Below are positions 19,304 through 28,513 of a stretch of DNA of 64,000 nt, one piece after another. The notes below the pieces were generated by a model. It was given only the letters and a program-made list of their open reading frames with translations, was not told the DNA's origin and did not search any database. The stretch is taken from assembly GCF_018448495.1 (NCBI RefSeq), contig NZ_CP049902.1:186001-250000 (forward strand). The letters are read 5' to 3'. The stretch is from Psychrobacter sp. WY6. GTDB lineage: Bacteria > Pseudomonadota > Gammaproteobacteria > Pseudomonadales > Moraxellaceae. Made by a program: the position numbers and the translations under genes. Every line of letters begins with the position of its first letter. The first letter of the stretch is position 1.

Positions 19304-20632
19304 ATGCTGACTTTATTGCAACGCTCTTTACCTCTATTACCGCTGACCATCGCCATGACTCTAACCAGTATAAGTATCACCAGCCATGCGGAAGATGCAC
19401 GGTTAACCGCCAAACAATCCGACCCACAAACGCTTGGCTGGATGCAAGGTTTTCCGCCGCCTGCCGATAAACTGATTACTCAACCTTCCTCTAATTTTTT
19501 TAGTTTTCCCAAGCTGCGTTGGACGGTCTGTCATATCCGTGAGTTGATGCCTACCACTGACGTCAGTCGCGGTATCGGCGCGCCTTCCAAGCTCAGCTAT
19601 GAGTTAGATAAAAATATCGATGCCATCACCTTTATGCCTACTAACAGTAAGCGCCTAATGACGTGGAAGCAATCACTGGATGCCAATTATACTGACGGCA
19701 TTATGGTCATGCATCATGGCAAGGTGGTATACGAGCGCCAAAACGGCTGCCTCAATGAGCTGGGCAATCATGCGGCGATGTCGATGACCAAATCAATGAC
19801 TGGGCTGTTAGCAGAGATCCTCGTGACCGAAGGTAAGCTTGACGATAAAGCTTTGGTGGCGTCTATCATTCCAGAGCTCAAAAACAGTGGTTTTGGTGAT
19901 GCAACCGTACGCCAAGTCATGGACATGACCACAGCGCTCGATTATAGCGAAGACTATGCCGATCCTAATGCCGATATCTGGAAGTATTCAGAAGCGGCAA
20001 GCCCATTACCAAAACCGAAAGATTATAACGGACCCAATGGTTACTTTGAGTACCTGCAAACAGTTAAGAAGAACGGCGAACATGGGGAAGCTTTCAACTA
20101 TCGAACCATTAATAGCGATGCCCTAGGCTGGATTATTTCGCGTACGACTGGTAAAGCGGTGAATGAATTACTCTCGGAACGCATATGGCAAAAAATCGGT
20201 GCTGAACAAAGCGCCTATATGACGGTCGATGCTAAAGGTACGCCGTTTGCTGGCGGCGGTCTTAGTGCAGGCTTGCATGATATGGCACGCATTGGTAGCT
20301 TGATGCTCAATAAAGGCGAAATTAATGGTGAGCGCTTATTCCCAGCTGCGGTCGTTGATAATATCGAAGCGGGTGGCGATAAAGAGGCTTTTGCGAAAGC
20401 CGATTATAAGCAGCTGACTAACGGCAGCTACACAAGCATGTGGTGGTTATTTAATAACCCCACGCCCATCTATGCAGCACGCGGCGTCCACGGTCAAACT
20501 GTCTATGTGGATCCAGCAGCTGATATGGTCATCGTTCGTTTTGCGTCATATCCGGATGCCAGTAACGGCAAAATAGACCCGACTTCTTTACCTGCCTATA
20601 AAGCAGTCGCCAATTACTTAATCAAAAAGTAA
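19304..20632 (+). CDS. Secreted serine hydrolase, beta-lactamase/6-aminohexanoate-hydrolase family
   Basis: 442 residues with a signal peptide (MLTLLQRSLPLLPLTIAM, cleavage near SHA-ED). The class C beta-lactamase-like fold has the catalytic SMTK (SxxK) in AAMSMTKSMTG and a FNYRTINSDALG block similar to the Tyr motif region of nylon-oligomer hydrolases. GGGLSAGLHDMARIG also fits the family. Likely a periplasmic esterase or amidase; beta-lactam hydrolysis is not implied. It sits alone between two terminators. ATG 19304 is the start, with only a weak ribosome-binding site. Confidence 0.85.
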   Translation: MLTLLQRSLPLLPLTIAMTLTSISITSHAEDARLTAKQSDPQTLGWMQGFPPPADKLITQPSSNFFSFPKLRWTVCHIRELMPTTDVSRGIGAPSKLSYELDKNIDAITFMPTNSKRLMTWKQSLDANYTDGIMVMHHGKVVYERQNGCLNELGNHAAMSMTKSMTGLLAEILVTEGKLDDKALVASIIPELKNSGFGDATVRQVMDMTTALDYSEDYADPNADIWKYSEAASPLPKPKDYNGPNGYFEYLQTVKKNGEHGEAFNYRTINSDALGWIISRTTGKAVNELLSERIWQKIGAEQSAYMTVDAKGTPFAGGGLSAGLHDMARIGSLMLNKGEINGERLFPAAVVDNIEAGGDKEAFAKADYKQLTNGSYTSMWWLFNNPTPIYAARGVHGQTVYVDPAADMVIVRFASYPDASNGKIDPTSLPAYKAVANYLIKK

Positions 20633-20658
20633 GCCTGTAAAAAACACTATCAAGCAAT

Positions 20659-20699
20659 AAAACCGCCGCTTCCATTTTTAGTGAAAGCGGCGGTTTTTT
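20659..20699. terminator. Bidirectional terminator
   Basis: AAAACCGCCGCTT (20659-20671) pairs with AAGCGGCGGTTTT (20685-20697); a T run follows on the plus strand and an A run precedes it. It can end both the serine hydrolase gene and the convergent peptidase gene. Confidence 0.88.
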
Positions 20700-20732
20700 A
20701 TATAACGATTAAATCAGCAGACTTGAAGAAGA

Positions 20733-23700
20733 TTAGCTTTTAATTTTATAAATGCTAAAGCCTAACTCTTGCACTGCCGCTTCTTTATCATAAGGCGCGA
20801 GTACTGCACGTACGTGCTTTTGTCCTTGTAGGTATTGCTTAGCAACGCGCTGTAAGTCAGCCACGGTCACAGCCAATATTGACGCGCGCATTTTACGCTG
20901 CCACTCTACACCGCGATGATGTAAGTCAGCAAAGCAGGCTTTAACCGCCTCCCCTGCTGGAGAGCCTGGCTTATCCATTCCTGAGATAATACCTAAGATG
21001 GCCTCTTCTAACTGCTCGTCTGTTTGCGGCTCATTCAATAGCCATTCGATACTGGCATCAAAATGGGCAAAAGTTTCAGCACACTGCGGGTCACGGTAGC
21101 TAAAGAACTTAAAGGCACAGGCATTGGCATCGTAGCCCGCACCGCCGCCATAAGCACCGCCGCGCTCACGAATAGCGCTATGCAGATAACCATTGCGTAG
21201 ATAAGGCGCGAGTACCATGAGAGCTGCTGTATCAGGATGATCAGCCGCTGGTACGGTATAAGCGCTGGCATTATGATAGACGTTGGTTGGGACTAGCCAC
21301 GCTAAGTCTTCAACATCGAGCGCCACATCACTTTCTAGCGCTTCGACCGCGTCTTTATCACCATTTAACGCCGTATCAAGTTGCAATTCAGCAAACTCGC
21401 TTGGGATATTGTCTTCAATACTCGCATCAGTATTTTTTAACTGCGCTGCAATCTTTGGCGCTTGACTGTCTTTCCAGCTATCAACAATTAAATTGCTTAA
21501 GCGTTCAGTTTGCTCGGCTTCGCAAATAATAACCGCGTGCTTAGGCAAACTAATTAGACGTTGATGTAAGTCCATCAAGCTGTTTGCTAATTTATCCCAC
21601 TGTGCGTCGTCGGTACTGGCATGAGTTAAGAAGTCTTTTAGCGCGTTCAATGCTGGCAGACCACTGCGCACGTACTCTAACTGCGCTTGACGACTCATAC
21701 CACGGCTGGCGGTTTGCATGGCATAGGAATGCCCTGAACCAGCAAGGTTTGATTGCCAGCCTGCTTGACGCTGCTGCAAGATTTCTTTGATACGATCATG
21801 CTCACTAAAGATACTGTGTTCCATCACTTCTTTGAGCAAATCAATCGCTTCAGGTTTACGATTCAGCGCGCGCGTTGCCACCACAAAGTAGCTGCTAATC
21901 GCTTGGCTGTCATCGACATTGGTACGCTGACTAATACGCGCCGTCACCCCTGATGAATGCGCCGCTTGCTTGGCCTGCATTTCGTGAGCGCTGAGCGAAT
22001 CTGTACCTAGCTCTGATAATAAGCTTAAATAGATAGGCAACAGCGGATGATTAATGACTTCATTAACGGGTAGCTCGCTTGTATCCTCATTACCAATCGC
22101 ATCAGTCAACGGTACAATTATTTGATAATAATATAAGCCGTTAGTGCCCGCTTCATATTCAAATAAGGTGCTGTCTTTGCCACTTAAATTAATCTGCTTT
22201 TGCGTGTTGTTTAAAGCTGATATCGGTCGGTACGTCTTCTAAACCCACTTTTGGCAATAAGCTTAAATCATCAGGCGCGGCTTGGCGCGCTGCCAAATCT
22301 AACGCTTGTTGTTTTAAGATAGCTTTATCATCAGCGGTCAAATCCATTTCGATGGTATCAAGACGAGTCTGCTCAGCTGCCGCCAAACGGGCGGATTTTT
22401 CACTATCAGGCGTCATGGTCACACGCACACGATGCTGATTATCAAGCAAATGCTGCTTGATTAAATTCGGTAACCATTGCGCATCTTTTACTTGCTCACG
22501 TAGCCACTGCAAATGCTCATCAACTTCCCAGACATCAATAGGATTACCATCATGAATGGCAGTGCTAAAACCTTCTAGCATGAGATTTAGACCATAAGGC
22601 ATGCTATCGCCGCCGATATGGCGCTGATCAATCTCGATTTGGTGCAGAATCGTCTCAATGGTTTCATCATCAATTGGTTGGCTCGCGACCTCTTTAAGCA
22701 AATCAATAATGCCCTGCTCTACCGCTTCGGCGTGTTCAGGGTTAGAACCACGTAGTCCCGTATAAAAGACCATTTCATAATGACTGTCATCCAAACCTAG
22801 TAGCGGACTTGGCGCTTTACCAAGTGGATGGCTGTCCAAAAAGCACGTAGCGGCGAACCAGCATGCTCAACCAGCACGCCTTCTAATAAACGCAATGCCA
22901 AACGCTGCTTTGGATCAGTAATCGATGGTAATAACCATGCAATCACGTGATGAGTTTGGTCAGGACCTGCTTCGTCAGCGGTATAAGTATCAACGGCGCT
23001 AATCGGTGCAGACAGGCGTTTTTCAGGACGCGAGACATGTTTTTTGCCCGCTTCAAACTGAATCAAGGCATCTTCATGGATTTTAGCTTGGGTTTCAGCG
23101 ACTGGAATATTACCAAAGCTCATAATCACACTGTTTGACGGATGATAATGGCTCTGATGAAATTCAACTAGCTCAGTATGCGTCAAGTCTGGGATATCGG
23201 CTGGATCGCCACCCGAATTATAGTGATACGTCGTCGTTGGGAATAAATGATGGGCGACCGTATGATACAACTGGTCAATCTCGCCACCATTGCGCCTTTC
23301 ATTTCATTAAAGACGATGCCTTTAAATTGCGGCTTATCATTTTCGTCTAATTCTACACGAATACCTTCTTGAGCAAAATCCAGCGGATGAATATTGGGGA
23401 AAATGAGGCATCCAGATAAACGGCTAGCAAATTAAAGTAGTCGTTTTTATTTTGCGTCGCATACGGATACGCCGTCCAATCGGCAGCGGTCATCGCATTC
23501 ATAAAGGTATTAAGCGAACGCTTAATCATTGAGAAAAAATGGGTCACGAACGGGGAACTTTCAGAGCCACATAAAGCCACGCTCTATGCGCCTCACCTTT
23601 TGATCCATTGGCTGAGTTCGAAAGCCAACCAAAAAGGCATTTTCGTCACTCGGAGTGCCAAGTGGTAATGCATCGCGCCTGTTTTAACGTGTTGGCTTAT

Positions 23701-23796
23701 CAATACGTCCATCGACAATGCATCGATATGGCGGTGCTCAATCAGCTCAAAGGCAGGATGCAAAGTTAGATCAGTAGTAGATAATGTGTCGGTCAT
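20733..23796 (-). pseudogene. PreP-like M16C zinc peptidase, broken in at least six places as sequenced
   Basis: Read leftwards, frames 23796-23593, 23580-23353, 23270-22797, 22839-22189 and 22109-20733 form one protein of about 1,000 residues. It matches presequence-protease-like M16 peptidases: ALCGSESSPF, SLNTFMNAMTAADWTAYPY, YHYNSGGDP, and the C-terminal RERGGAYGGGAGY. Several frame breaks (near 23395, 23290, 22850 and elsewhere) are each repaired by one base added to a T, C or G run. At 23585-23575, where the zinc motif HxxEH should follow GEAH, about seven bases appear to be missing. That is not a simple homopolymer error. The gene may be intact in life, or may be a true pseudogene. Confidence 0.85.
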
Positions 23797-24230
23797 AATT
23801 TTCCTTATGGATTGCTCTAATTTTATTTAGAATAATATGCGATTAATGACTAAATATAGCCAGTGGCGATAAAATAAAATCGGAGTAAACAATAGATAAA
23901 TAGTGTATTTAGTACTTATCGTAGGGTGTTTTTTATATGATATTTATATAAAATATTGTGCGTATTATTGTGATTAACCTATGAGTAATATTCAAATTTA
24001 ATGGCATGTACCCGTGCATCATTTTAAATGACAGCAATGCGCCGGTATAAATTAAAGAATTTGCCTAACGGAATTAGATGGGGTTCGCACCTCCATAAGT
24101 CAAGATACCGTAGTAATAAAGATGACCAATATGGCAGAATGTCGGATTTTCACAAAGCGAACTCAAAGCGTACTTAACAGCAGCCATCAGTAGTGCTATA
24201 GTTAAAATCATCTGTCACAAGGAGCCGCTC
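23797..24230. other. Divergent intergenic region, peptidase / uspA-like gene
   Basis: About 430 AT-rich bases between divergent genes. It should hold both promoters. The AAGGAG ribosome-binding site of the Usp gene is clear; nothing else was recognised. Confidence 0.5.
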
Positions 24231-24692
24231 ATGAGTTACGAACATATTTTATTGGTCACCGACTTAATGTCCGATGCTGATGTGGTCGCCCAAAAGGCCA
24301 AACGTATCGTCGAGAATCGTCCTAATGCTAAGTTATCGGTATTACATATCGTCAAAGATACTATGGTTGGCTTTGGCTATGAGCTGGTGCCAGCCTCCAG
24401 CTTATACGATGAAATTGACGATGAACGCTGTCAAGAAGCGCGCGCTAAATTGGCACAGTTTTTAGACCGTAATGACCTACATGCGGTGAATTCTGAAGTG
24501 ACCACTGCCATCTCTAACAGTGAAGGTATCGTCAACTATTGTCACAAGCATGATGTTGATTTGTTGGTCATCGGTCGTCATGAACGCCATGGTATCGCCG
24601 CTTGGCTCAGTGGCGCGACGGCAGATAATATCTTGCCTAACGTCCCATGCGATAGCTTGGTCGTAAGACTGGATAAACCCGTTAATAAGTAG
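24231..24692 (+). CDS. Universal stress protein (UspA family)
   Basis: 153 residues, a single Usp domain. It starts with EHILLVTDLMSDADVVAQKA and ends with the ATP-binding-type loop GRHERHGIAAWLSGATADNI (the G-2x-G-9x-G-S/T pattern), so a nucleotide-binding member is likely. A cytoplasmic stress protein of the E. coli UspA type. ATG 24231 is preceded by AAGGAG at ideal spacing. Monocistronic, with its own terminator. Confidence 0.93.
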   Translation: MSYEHILLVTDLMSDADVVAQKAKRIVENRPNAKLSVLHIVKDTMVGFGYELVPASSLYDEIDDERCQEARAKLAQFLDRNDLHAVNSEVTTAISNSEGIVNYCHKHDVDLLVIGRHERHGIAAWLSGATADNILPNVPCDSLVVRLDKPVNK

Positions 24693-24750
24693 TTTAAGAA
24701 AAGACTTAACGTCGTTTCCAAGTTAGTTAAAACTATTAAAAAAGCTCATT

Positions 24751-24785
24751 AAAAAAAGCGCATTGTATAACTTTGCGCTTTTTTA
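24751..24785 (+). terminator. Terminator after the Usp gene
   Basis: AAAAAAAGCGCA (24751-24762) pairs with TGCGCTTTTTT (24774-24784) around an 11-base loop. Confidence 0.85.
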
Positions 24786-24840
24786 TTATTTATTAAAATA
24801 TTAGATATTCTCGCTAATACCTCTATATTTATCACTAAAA

Positions 24841-25776
24841 TTAATCTGCTGTCAAAATATCAATAAAACTTTGCCAAATCGGGCTTTGATGGCGGGCTTT
24901 ATGCCACACTAGCCACCAAGTCCGCGACAAATCGATGCCTGCGACTTTCACCTGTACCAGCGCTCCTGCTGTCAGCTCTGCCTGAATGACATGCTGTGAT
25001 AAACAGCCAAGACCAATATCTGCACTCACCATATGCTTAATAGCTTCCGACTGCTGAATCGCCATCACAATTTCCGCATCAGGCAAATGCTTGAGTAGCT
25101 GCTCATCGATAATTTGCCGTGTACCTGACCCTGCCTCTCGTACCAATAGCGGCAGTTTTGCCAGTTGTGCAATGCTAAGCTCGTAGCAATTATCCGCATC
25201 GTTATACGCGGCCATGCCTGTCAACCATTTGCTATCGCGCTTGGTAAAGATCATCAAGGTATCTGTCCGCCACGCACGCTGCTCGATCGCCTTCATATCT
25301 GTGGGGCGCGGCATACCCTCTACGAGCGCAATATCAATATTTAACTGCTCAACTTCGCTGACCACTTCTTGAGTATTGGCGATATACATATCGATATGGG
25401 CATCGGGTAGCGTCGCATATAGCTTGGCAAGCAGCGGCGGCAGCACATAATTGCCGATCGTGGTACTGGCACCGATATGAATCTGCCCTGCTTGATGCTT
25501 ATGATAATGCTCTAGAGTTAAGGCCTGCCCCAAAATGGCTTGTGCCTGTATATAAATAGGATGGGCGTTGGGGTGCTGATTGAGCCTACGTCCGACGCGC
25601 TCAAACAGTGGCATTTGCAGCCTTGCTTCTAATTCTGTCAGCGCACTACTGACCGCCGACTGCGATAAATGCAGCGCTTCACTGGCACGGCTAGTACTAC
25701 CCGTTTGATAAATACTGACAAACACCGATAATTGCTTGAGGGTAATCTTTGGTAATACCTGCATGGCTTTTTTCAT
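24841..25776 (-). CDS. LysR-family transcriptional regulator, YeiE-like
   Basis: 311 residues. An N-terminal winged helix-turn-helix (ITLKQLSVFVSIYQTGSTSR, then SQSAVSSALTELEARL) is followed by a LysR effector domain starting QIHIGASTTIGNYVLP. It is divergent from a YeiH-family permease gene, the same arrangement as yeiE-yeiH in enterobacteria, so it very probably controls that gene. YeiE in E. coli has been linked to sulfite sensing; the effector here is inferred at most. ATG 25776 or the ATG three codons in are both possible. Confidence 0.9.
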   Translation of the reverse strand: MKKAMQVLPKITLKQLSVFVSIYQTGSTSRASEALHLSQSAVSSALTELEARLQMPLFERVGRRLNQHPNAHPIYIQAQAILGQALTLEHYHKHQAGQIHIGASTTIGNYVLPPLLAKLYATLPDAHIDMYIANTQEVVSEVEQLNIDIALVEGMPRPTDMKAIEQRAWRTDTLMIFTKRDSKWLTGMAAYNDADNCYELSIAQLAKLPLLVREAGSGTRQIIDEQLLKHLPDAEIVMAIQQSEAIKHMVSADIGLGCLSQHVIQAELTAGALVQVKVAGIDLSRTWWLVWHKARHQSPIWQSFIDILTAD

Positions 25777-25913
25777 AATTTCTCTGATACCCCATCTTAT
25801 TGATACAATCTAAAAAGCACCTGTTACTTTAAAAGCCCTTTATTATCTAAAAAACCATCTTTTTAGCCCAAAGACTTTTATTAACCTAAAAAATCGATAG
25901 TTTTTATCTAATT

Positions 25914-25946
25914 AATCTGTTTTTATAGATTGGTCTGCCTTATAAT
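25914..25946 (+). promoter_or_regulatory. Candidate LysR site and -10 box upstream of the yeiH-like gene
   Basis: AATCT (25914-25918) and AGATT (25927-25931) form a short dyad of the T-N11-A type, and a perfect TATAAT stands at 25941-25946, 58 bases before the ATG. The expected -35 position overlaps the dyad and has no consensus, as is common at LysR-activated promoters. The region is very AT-rich, so chance is possible. Confidence 0.45.
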
Positions 25947-26004
25947 GTCTATTCATAAGCTTATGCTTATTTCGATTAGATAATACATAATAGGACAGTC
26001 AGTC

Positions 26005-27087
26005 ATGTACGCCTTGACCCAATCAGTAAATAACTATTTCCCGCGCCGCCATTTAGCAGGGCTTATCGTCGTGCTGATTGGCAGCTTATTTTGTTTATGG
26101 CTCAATACTAGTGTCAACACATGGACCAATGGACGTATCGTTGGCTTGTCTTCTCTCACTTTAGCCATTCTCATTGGTATGGTATTGGGCAATACGGTCT
26201 ATCCTAACCTTGCTGAGCGCTTAAGTGTCGGCGTGGCATTTGCCAAAGGTCAAATATTGCGCCTCGCCATCATGTTTTATGGCTTTAAGCTGACCTTAAC
26301 GCAAGTATCAAGTGTCGGACTGTCTGCGGTGATGAGCGATGCGTTGGTATTGACATCGACCTTTTTACTCACCTATTGGATAGGTACCCGATGGTTAAAA
26401 GTCGATAAACAAACGACGCTATTAATTGGGTCAGGCGCAAGTATTTGCGGTGCCGCCGCAGTGATTGCCGCAGAGCCAGTGGTCAAAGCGGAAGCACACA
26501 AAGTCACTATCGCCGTGGCGACAGTGGTGGTCTTTGGTACGGTTGCGATGTTGCTCTATCCGTTTTTATACCATCTTGGTTGGTTGCAACCTTGGCTAAA
26601 TGCTCAGCAGTACGGGATTTATACGGGTTCCACCATTCATGAAGTGGCGCAAGTCGTCGTCGCTGGTAACGCCGTCAGTCCCGAAGTGGGTGACACAGCG
26701 GTTGTCACCAAGATGATACGCGTCATGATGCTTGCTCCTTTTTTACTTATTTTATCGTTTGCCTTAACCAAAGGTAGCAGCGACAATGGCAAAAAACCAT
26801 CGTTTATGAATCGCGTTCAACAAGTCAAAGTGCCTTGGTTTGCCTTCATATTCATTGCCATCGTCTTACTGCACACTTGGGTGCTGATGAGCGCAAGCTT
26901 TGAGCGTAGTATGGTGATGCTAGACGACGTGCTGCTTACCATGGCGATGTTTGCGCTTGGTCTAACCACGCATTTGGGCGCTATTAAACAAGCTGGCGTT
27001 AAACCTCTTATCTTGGGGGCGATTATGTTTGCTTGGCTGATCGTTGGCGGTGGATTGATTAATATTGGCATAAGCTTACTTGGCTAA
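26005..27087 (+). CDS. YeiH-family (UPF0324) membrane protein, putative sulfate/sulfite-type exporter
   Basis: 360 residues with about ten membrane segments. UPF0324 marks are the early LAILIGMVLGN, GFKLTLTQ, LIGSGASICGAAAVIAAEP and HEVAQVVVAGNAV. The family is annotated as putative sulfate exporters, which is not well proven. Start ATG 26005 follows AGGA. The divergent LysR gene and the dyad between them point to regulated expression, plausibly by a sulfur or stress signal. A perfect-stem terminator follows. Confidence 0.9.
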   Translation: MYALTQSVNNYFPRRHLAGLIVVLIGSLFCLWLNTSVNTWTNGRIVGLSSLTLAILIGMVLGNTVYPNLAERLSVGVAFAKGQILRLAIMFYGFKLTLTQVSSVGLSAVMSDALVLTSTFLLTYWIGTRWLKVDKQTTLLIGSGASICGAAAVIAAEPVVKAEAHKVTIAVATVVVFGTVAMLLYPFLYHLGWLQPWLNAQQYGIYTGSTIHEVAQVVVAGNAVSPEVGDTAVVTKMIRVMMLAPFLLILSFALTKGSSDNGKKPSFMNRVQQVKVPWFAFIFIAIVLLHTWVLMSASFERSMVMLDDVLLTMAMFALGLTTHLGAIKQAGVKPLILGAIMFAWLIVGGGLINIGISLLG

Positions 27088-27146
27088 AGTAAACTACCAA
27101 ACATCCTTGCCGTTCGTTATCATTCTTGCCATGAGTTATATAGATC

Positions 27147-27183
27147 AAAAAAGCCGATGACTATGCTAGTCATCGGCTTTTTT
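27147..27183 (+). terminator. Terminator after the yeiH-like gene
   Basis: GCCGATGACTA (27153-27163) pairs perfectly with TAGTCATCGGC (27167-27177), with flanking A and T runs. It could work on both strands. Confidence 0.92.
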
Positions 27184-27282
27184 GGTTTATCGTCTGATTT
27201 AAAAGCCACTCAACATAAAGCGCACGTTACGTTATAGATATTAAGCTTTTAATTGCAAATAGCTTATCTTAAATCGTAGACG

Positions 27283-27315
27283 AAAAAAACGAACCCGAAG
27301 GTTCGCTTTTTTTTC
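27283..27315 (-). terminator. Terminator of the cold-shock gene
   Basis: CGAACC (27290-27295), a CGAA tetraloop, GGTTCG (27300-27305), with A7 before and T8 after. The A run becomes the U tract for the minus-strand csp transcript. Confidence 0.88.
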
Positions 27316-27344
27316 ATCTTGCTCTAAGTGTCTATAAAGACAAA

Positions 27345-27554
27345 TTAGATAGCAACGATGTTATGGGCTTGTGGGCCTTTTTGACCTTGAGTTACAGTGA
27401 ACTCAACTTCTTGGCCTTCAGCTAAAGTTTTGAAGCCTGAACCAGTGATTTCGCTGTAATGAGCAAAAACGTCTGCGCCAGTTTCTGGAGCGATAAAACC
27501 AAAGCCTTTAGCTTCGTTGAACCACTTAACTGTACCTTTTTGAACGTCTGACAT
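27345..27554 (-). CDS. CspA-family cold-shock protein
   Basis: 69 residues, a single cold-shock domain. RNP1 is KGFGFIAP and RNP2 is VFAHYSEI; the start is [12 protein letters not shown]. It binds single-stranded RNA and DNA and melts mRNA structure; several paralogues usually exist, so the exact role (cold-induced or constitutive) is open. A good promoter lies about 150 bases upstream, which would give a leader of roughly 140 bases, as in cold-inducible csp mRNAs. Its own terminator follows at once. Confidence 0.96.
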   Translation of the reverse strand: MSDVQKGTVKWFNEAKGFGFIAPETGADVFAHYSEITGSGFKTLAEGQEVEFTVTQGQKGPQAHNIVAI

Positions 27555-27730
27555 AATATAATCCTACTTTTAAATTTATTAATGGCCTAGTGACCGATAA
27601 CGCTTGCAAATAGCTACTGAACGATAAATATTAAAACGAAGGATTATAACTAATACTACGAGGTAATGATTTGGTGCAGAACTGCTCTTAAGCTTGGACG
27701 TATTATAGGGGGAACATCCTGATTTCGCAA
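27555..27730 (-). promoter_or_regulatory. csp promoter and long 5' leader
   Basis: On the minus strand TTGCGA (27730-27725) and TATAAT (27707-27702) are separated by exactly 17 bases, a near-consensus sigma-70 promoter. Transcription should start near 27695, leaving about 140 untranslated bases before the ATG. Long leaders are a known feature of cold-shock thermosensing in cspA mRNAs. The promoter lies just inside the end of the preceding YbaN-like gene region. Confidence 0.65.
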
Positions 27731-27745
27731 GTCTTATCTTAGCTT

Positions 27746-28156
27746 TCATGTAACCAAAGCCCATTTATTACGATTTTTGACCTGAAAATCAATGTATTTT
27801 AGGCATTTGGCAAACGGAACAAATAGACCGCTACCCCAGTACAGACCGGCTACCAGCCATGCCATCCATATCATATCGGCGGGAATATTAAAAAATAACA
27901 TCGTTGTTGAAATAGTCATCATTATTGTCGCTAACCACTTGGCATAGAGTGGCACGGCATGATTATTTTCCCAATCGCGGACAAATTTCCCAAAGTATTT
28001 ATGATTAATCAACCAAAAATGAAAGCGTCGCGAACTACGTGCCCAGCAACCTGCTGCCAGTAATATAAAAGGCGCAGTCGGCATGACTGGCAGCAATACA
28101 CCGATAATCCCTAATACAAAAAATAGCCAGCCCAGTATGACAAACGTCCAACGCAC
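27746..28156 (-). CDS. YbaN-like DUF454 membrane protein
   Basis: 136 residues with three or four membrane segments. Family marks are LGIIGVLLPVMPTAPFILLA, then CWARSSRRFHFWLINH and FGKFVRDW. Inner membrane; function of DUF454 not established. The apparent start is GTG 28156, which begins directly at the first membrane segment. The same frame stays open about 25 codons upstream (QYFYEPTQKAFYYRPKTN) without a start codon, so the real amino terminus may be longer if a base is missing there. Confidence 0.8.
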   Translation of the reverse strand: MRWTFVILGWLFFVLGIIGVLLPVMPTAPFILLAAGCWARSSRRFHFWLINHKYFGKFVRDWENNHAVPLYAKWLATIMMTISTTMLFFNIPADMIWMAWLVAGLYWGSGLFVPFAKCLKYIDFQVKNRNKWALVT

Positions 28157-28513
28157 CGTTGGGCTGTTATGCTGATTGGTTTTGGGTCGATAGTAAAAGG
28201 CTTTTTGTGTTGGCTCATAAAAATACTGTCATTGAATGATATGGAGTGGCTAATATTCGATAAAGGTTAGACAGCTAGATTTTTAAACCAGATAATCATT
28301 TATAGAACTGCCTACCTATATAGGTAGCTAAGCATGCAATATCACTCAAAACGGTACAAGGCTATTTTTACGAGGTTTTTGCTATCAATAGGTATGTTTG
28401 GTTAGTGGTTGGGTAAGTGAGCTCACCACCTTTGACTGAATTTTTAGCAATAAAAAACCGCTCATAGCTGGATTATGAACGGTTTTATCGTTAAAGATAC
28501 TATCCTGATTTAG
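28157..28513. other. Spacer with a 16-base perfect palindrome and a terminator
   Basis: About 350 bases between the YbaN-like and TerD-vWA genes, both on the minus strand. CTACCTATATAGGTAG at 28312-28327 is a perfect palindrome and could be an operator for the YbaN-like gene, or chance. A terminator for the upstream gene lies at 28452-28486. Confidence 0.55.
28452..28486 (-). terminator. Terminator of the TerD-vWA gene
   Basis: AAAACCGCTCATA (28454-28466) pairs with TATGAACGGTTTT with one mismatch; the preceding A run gives the U tract on the minus-strand transcript. Confidence 0.75.

Noticed and set aside
24000..24120. Possible tRNA-like sequence around GGGGTTCGCACCTCC
   Set aside because: No acceptor-stem complement or cloverleaf could be drawn.
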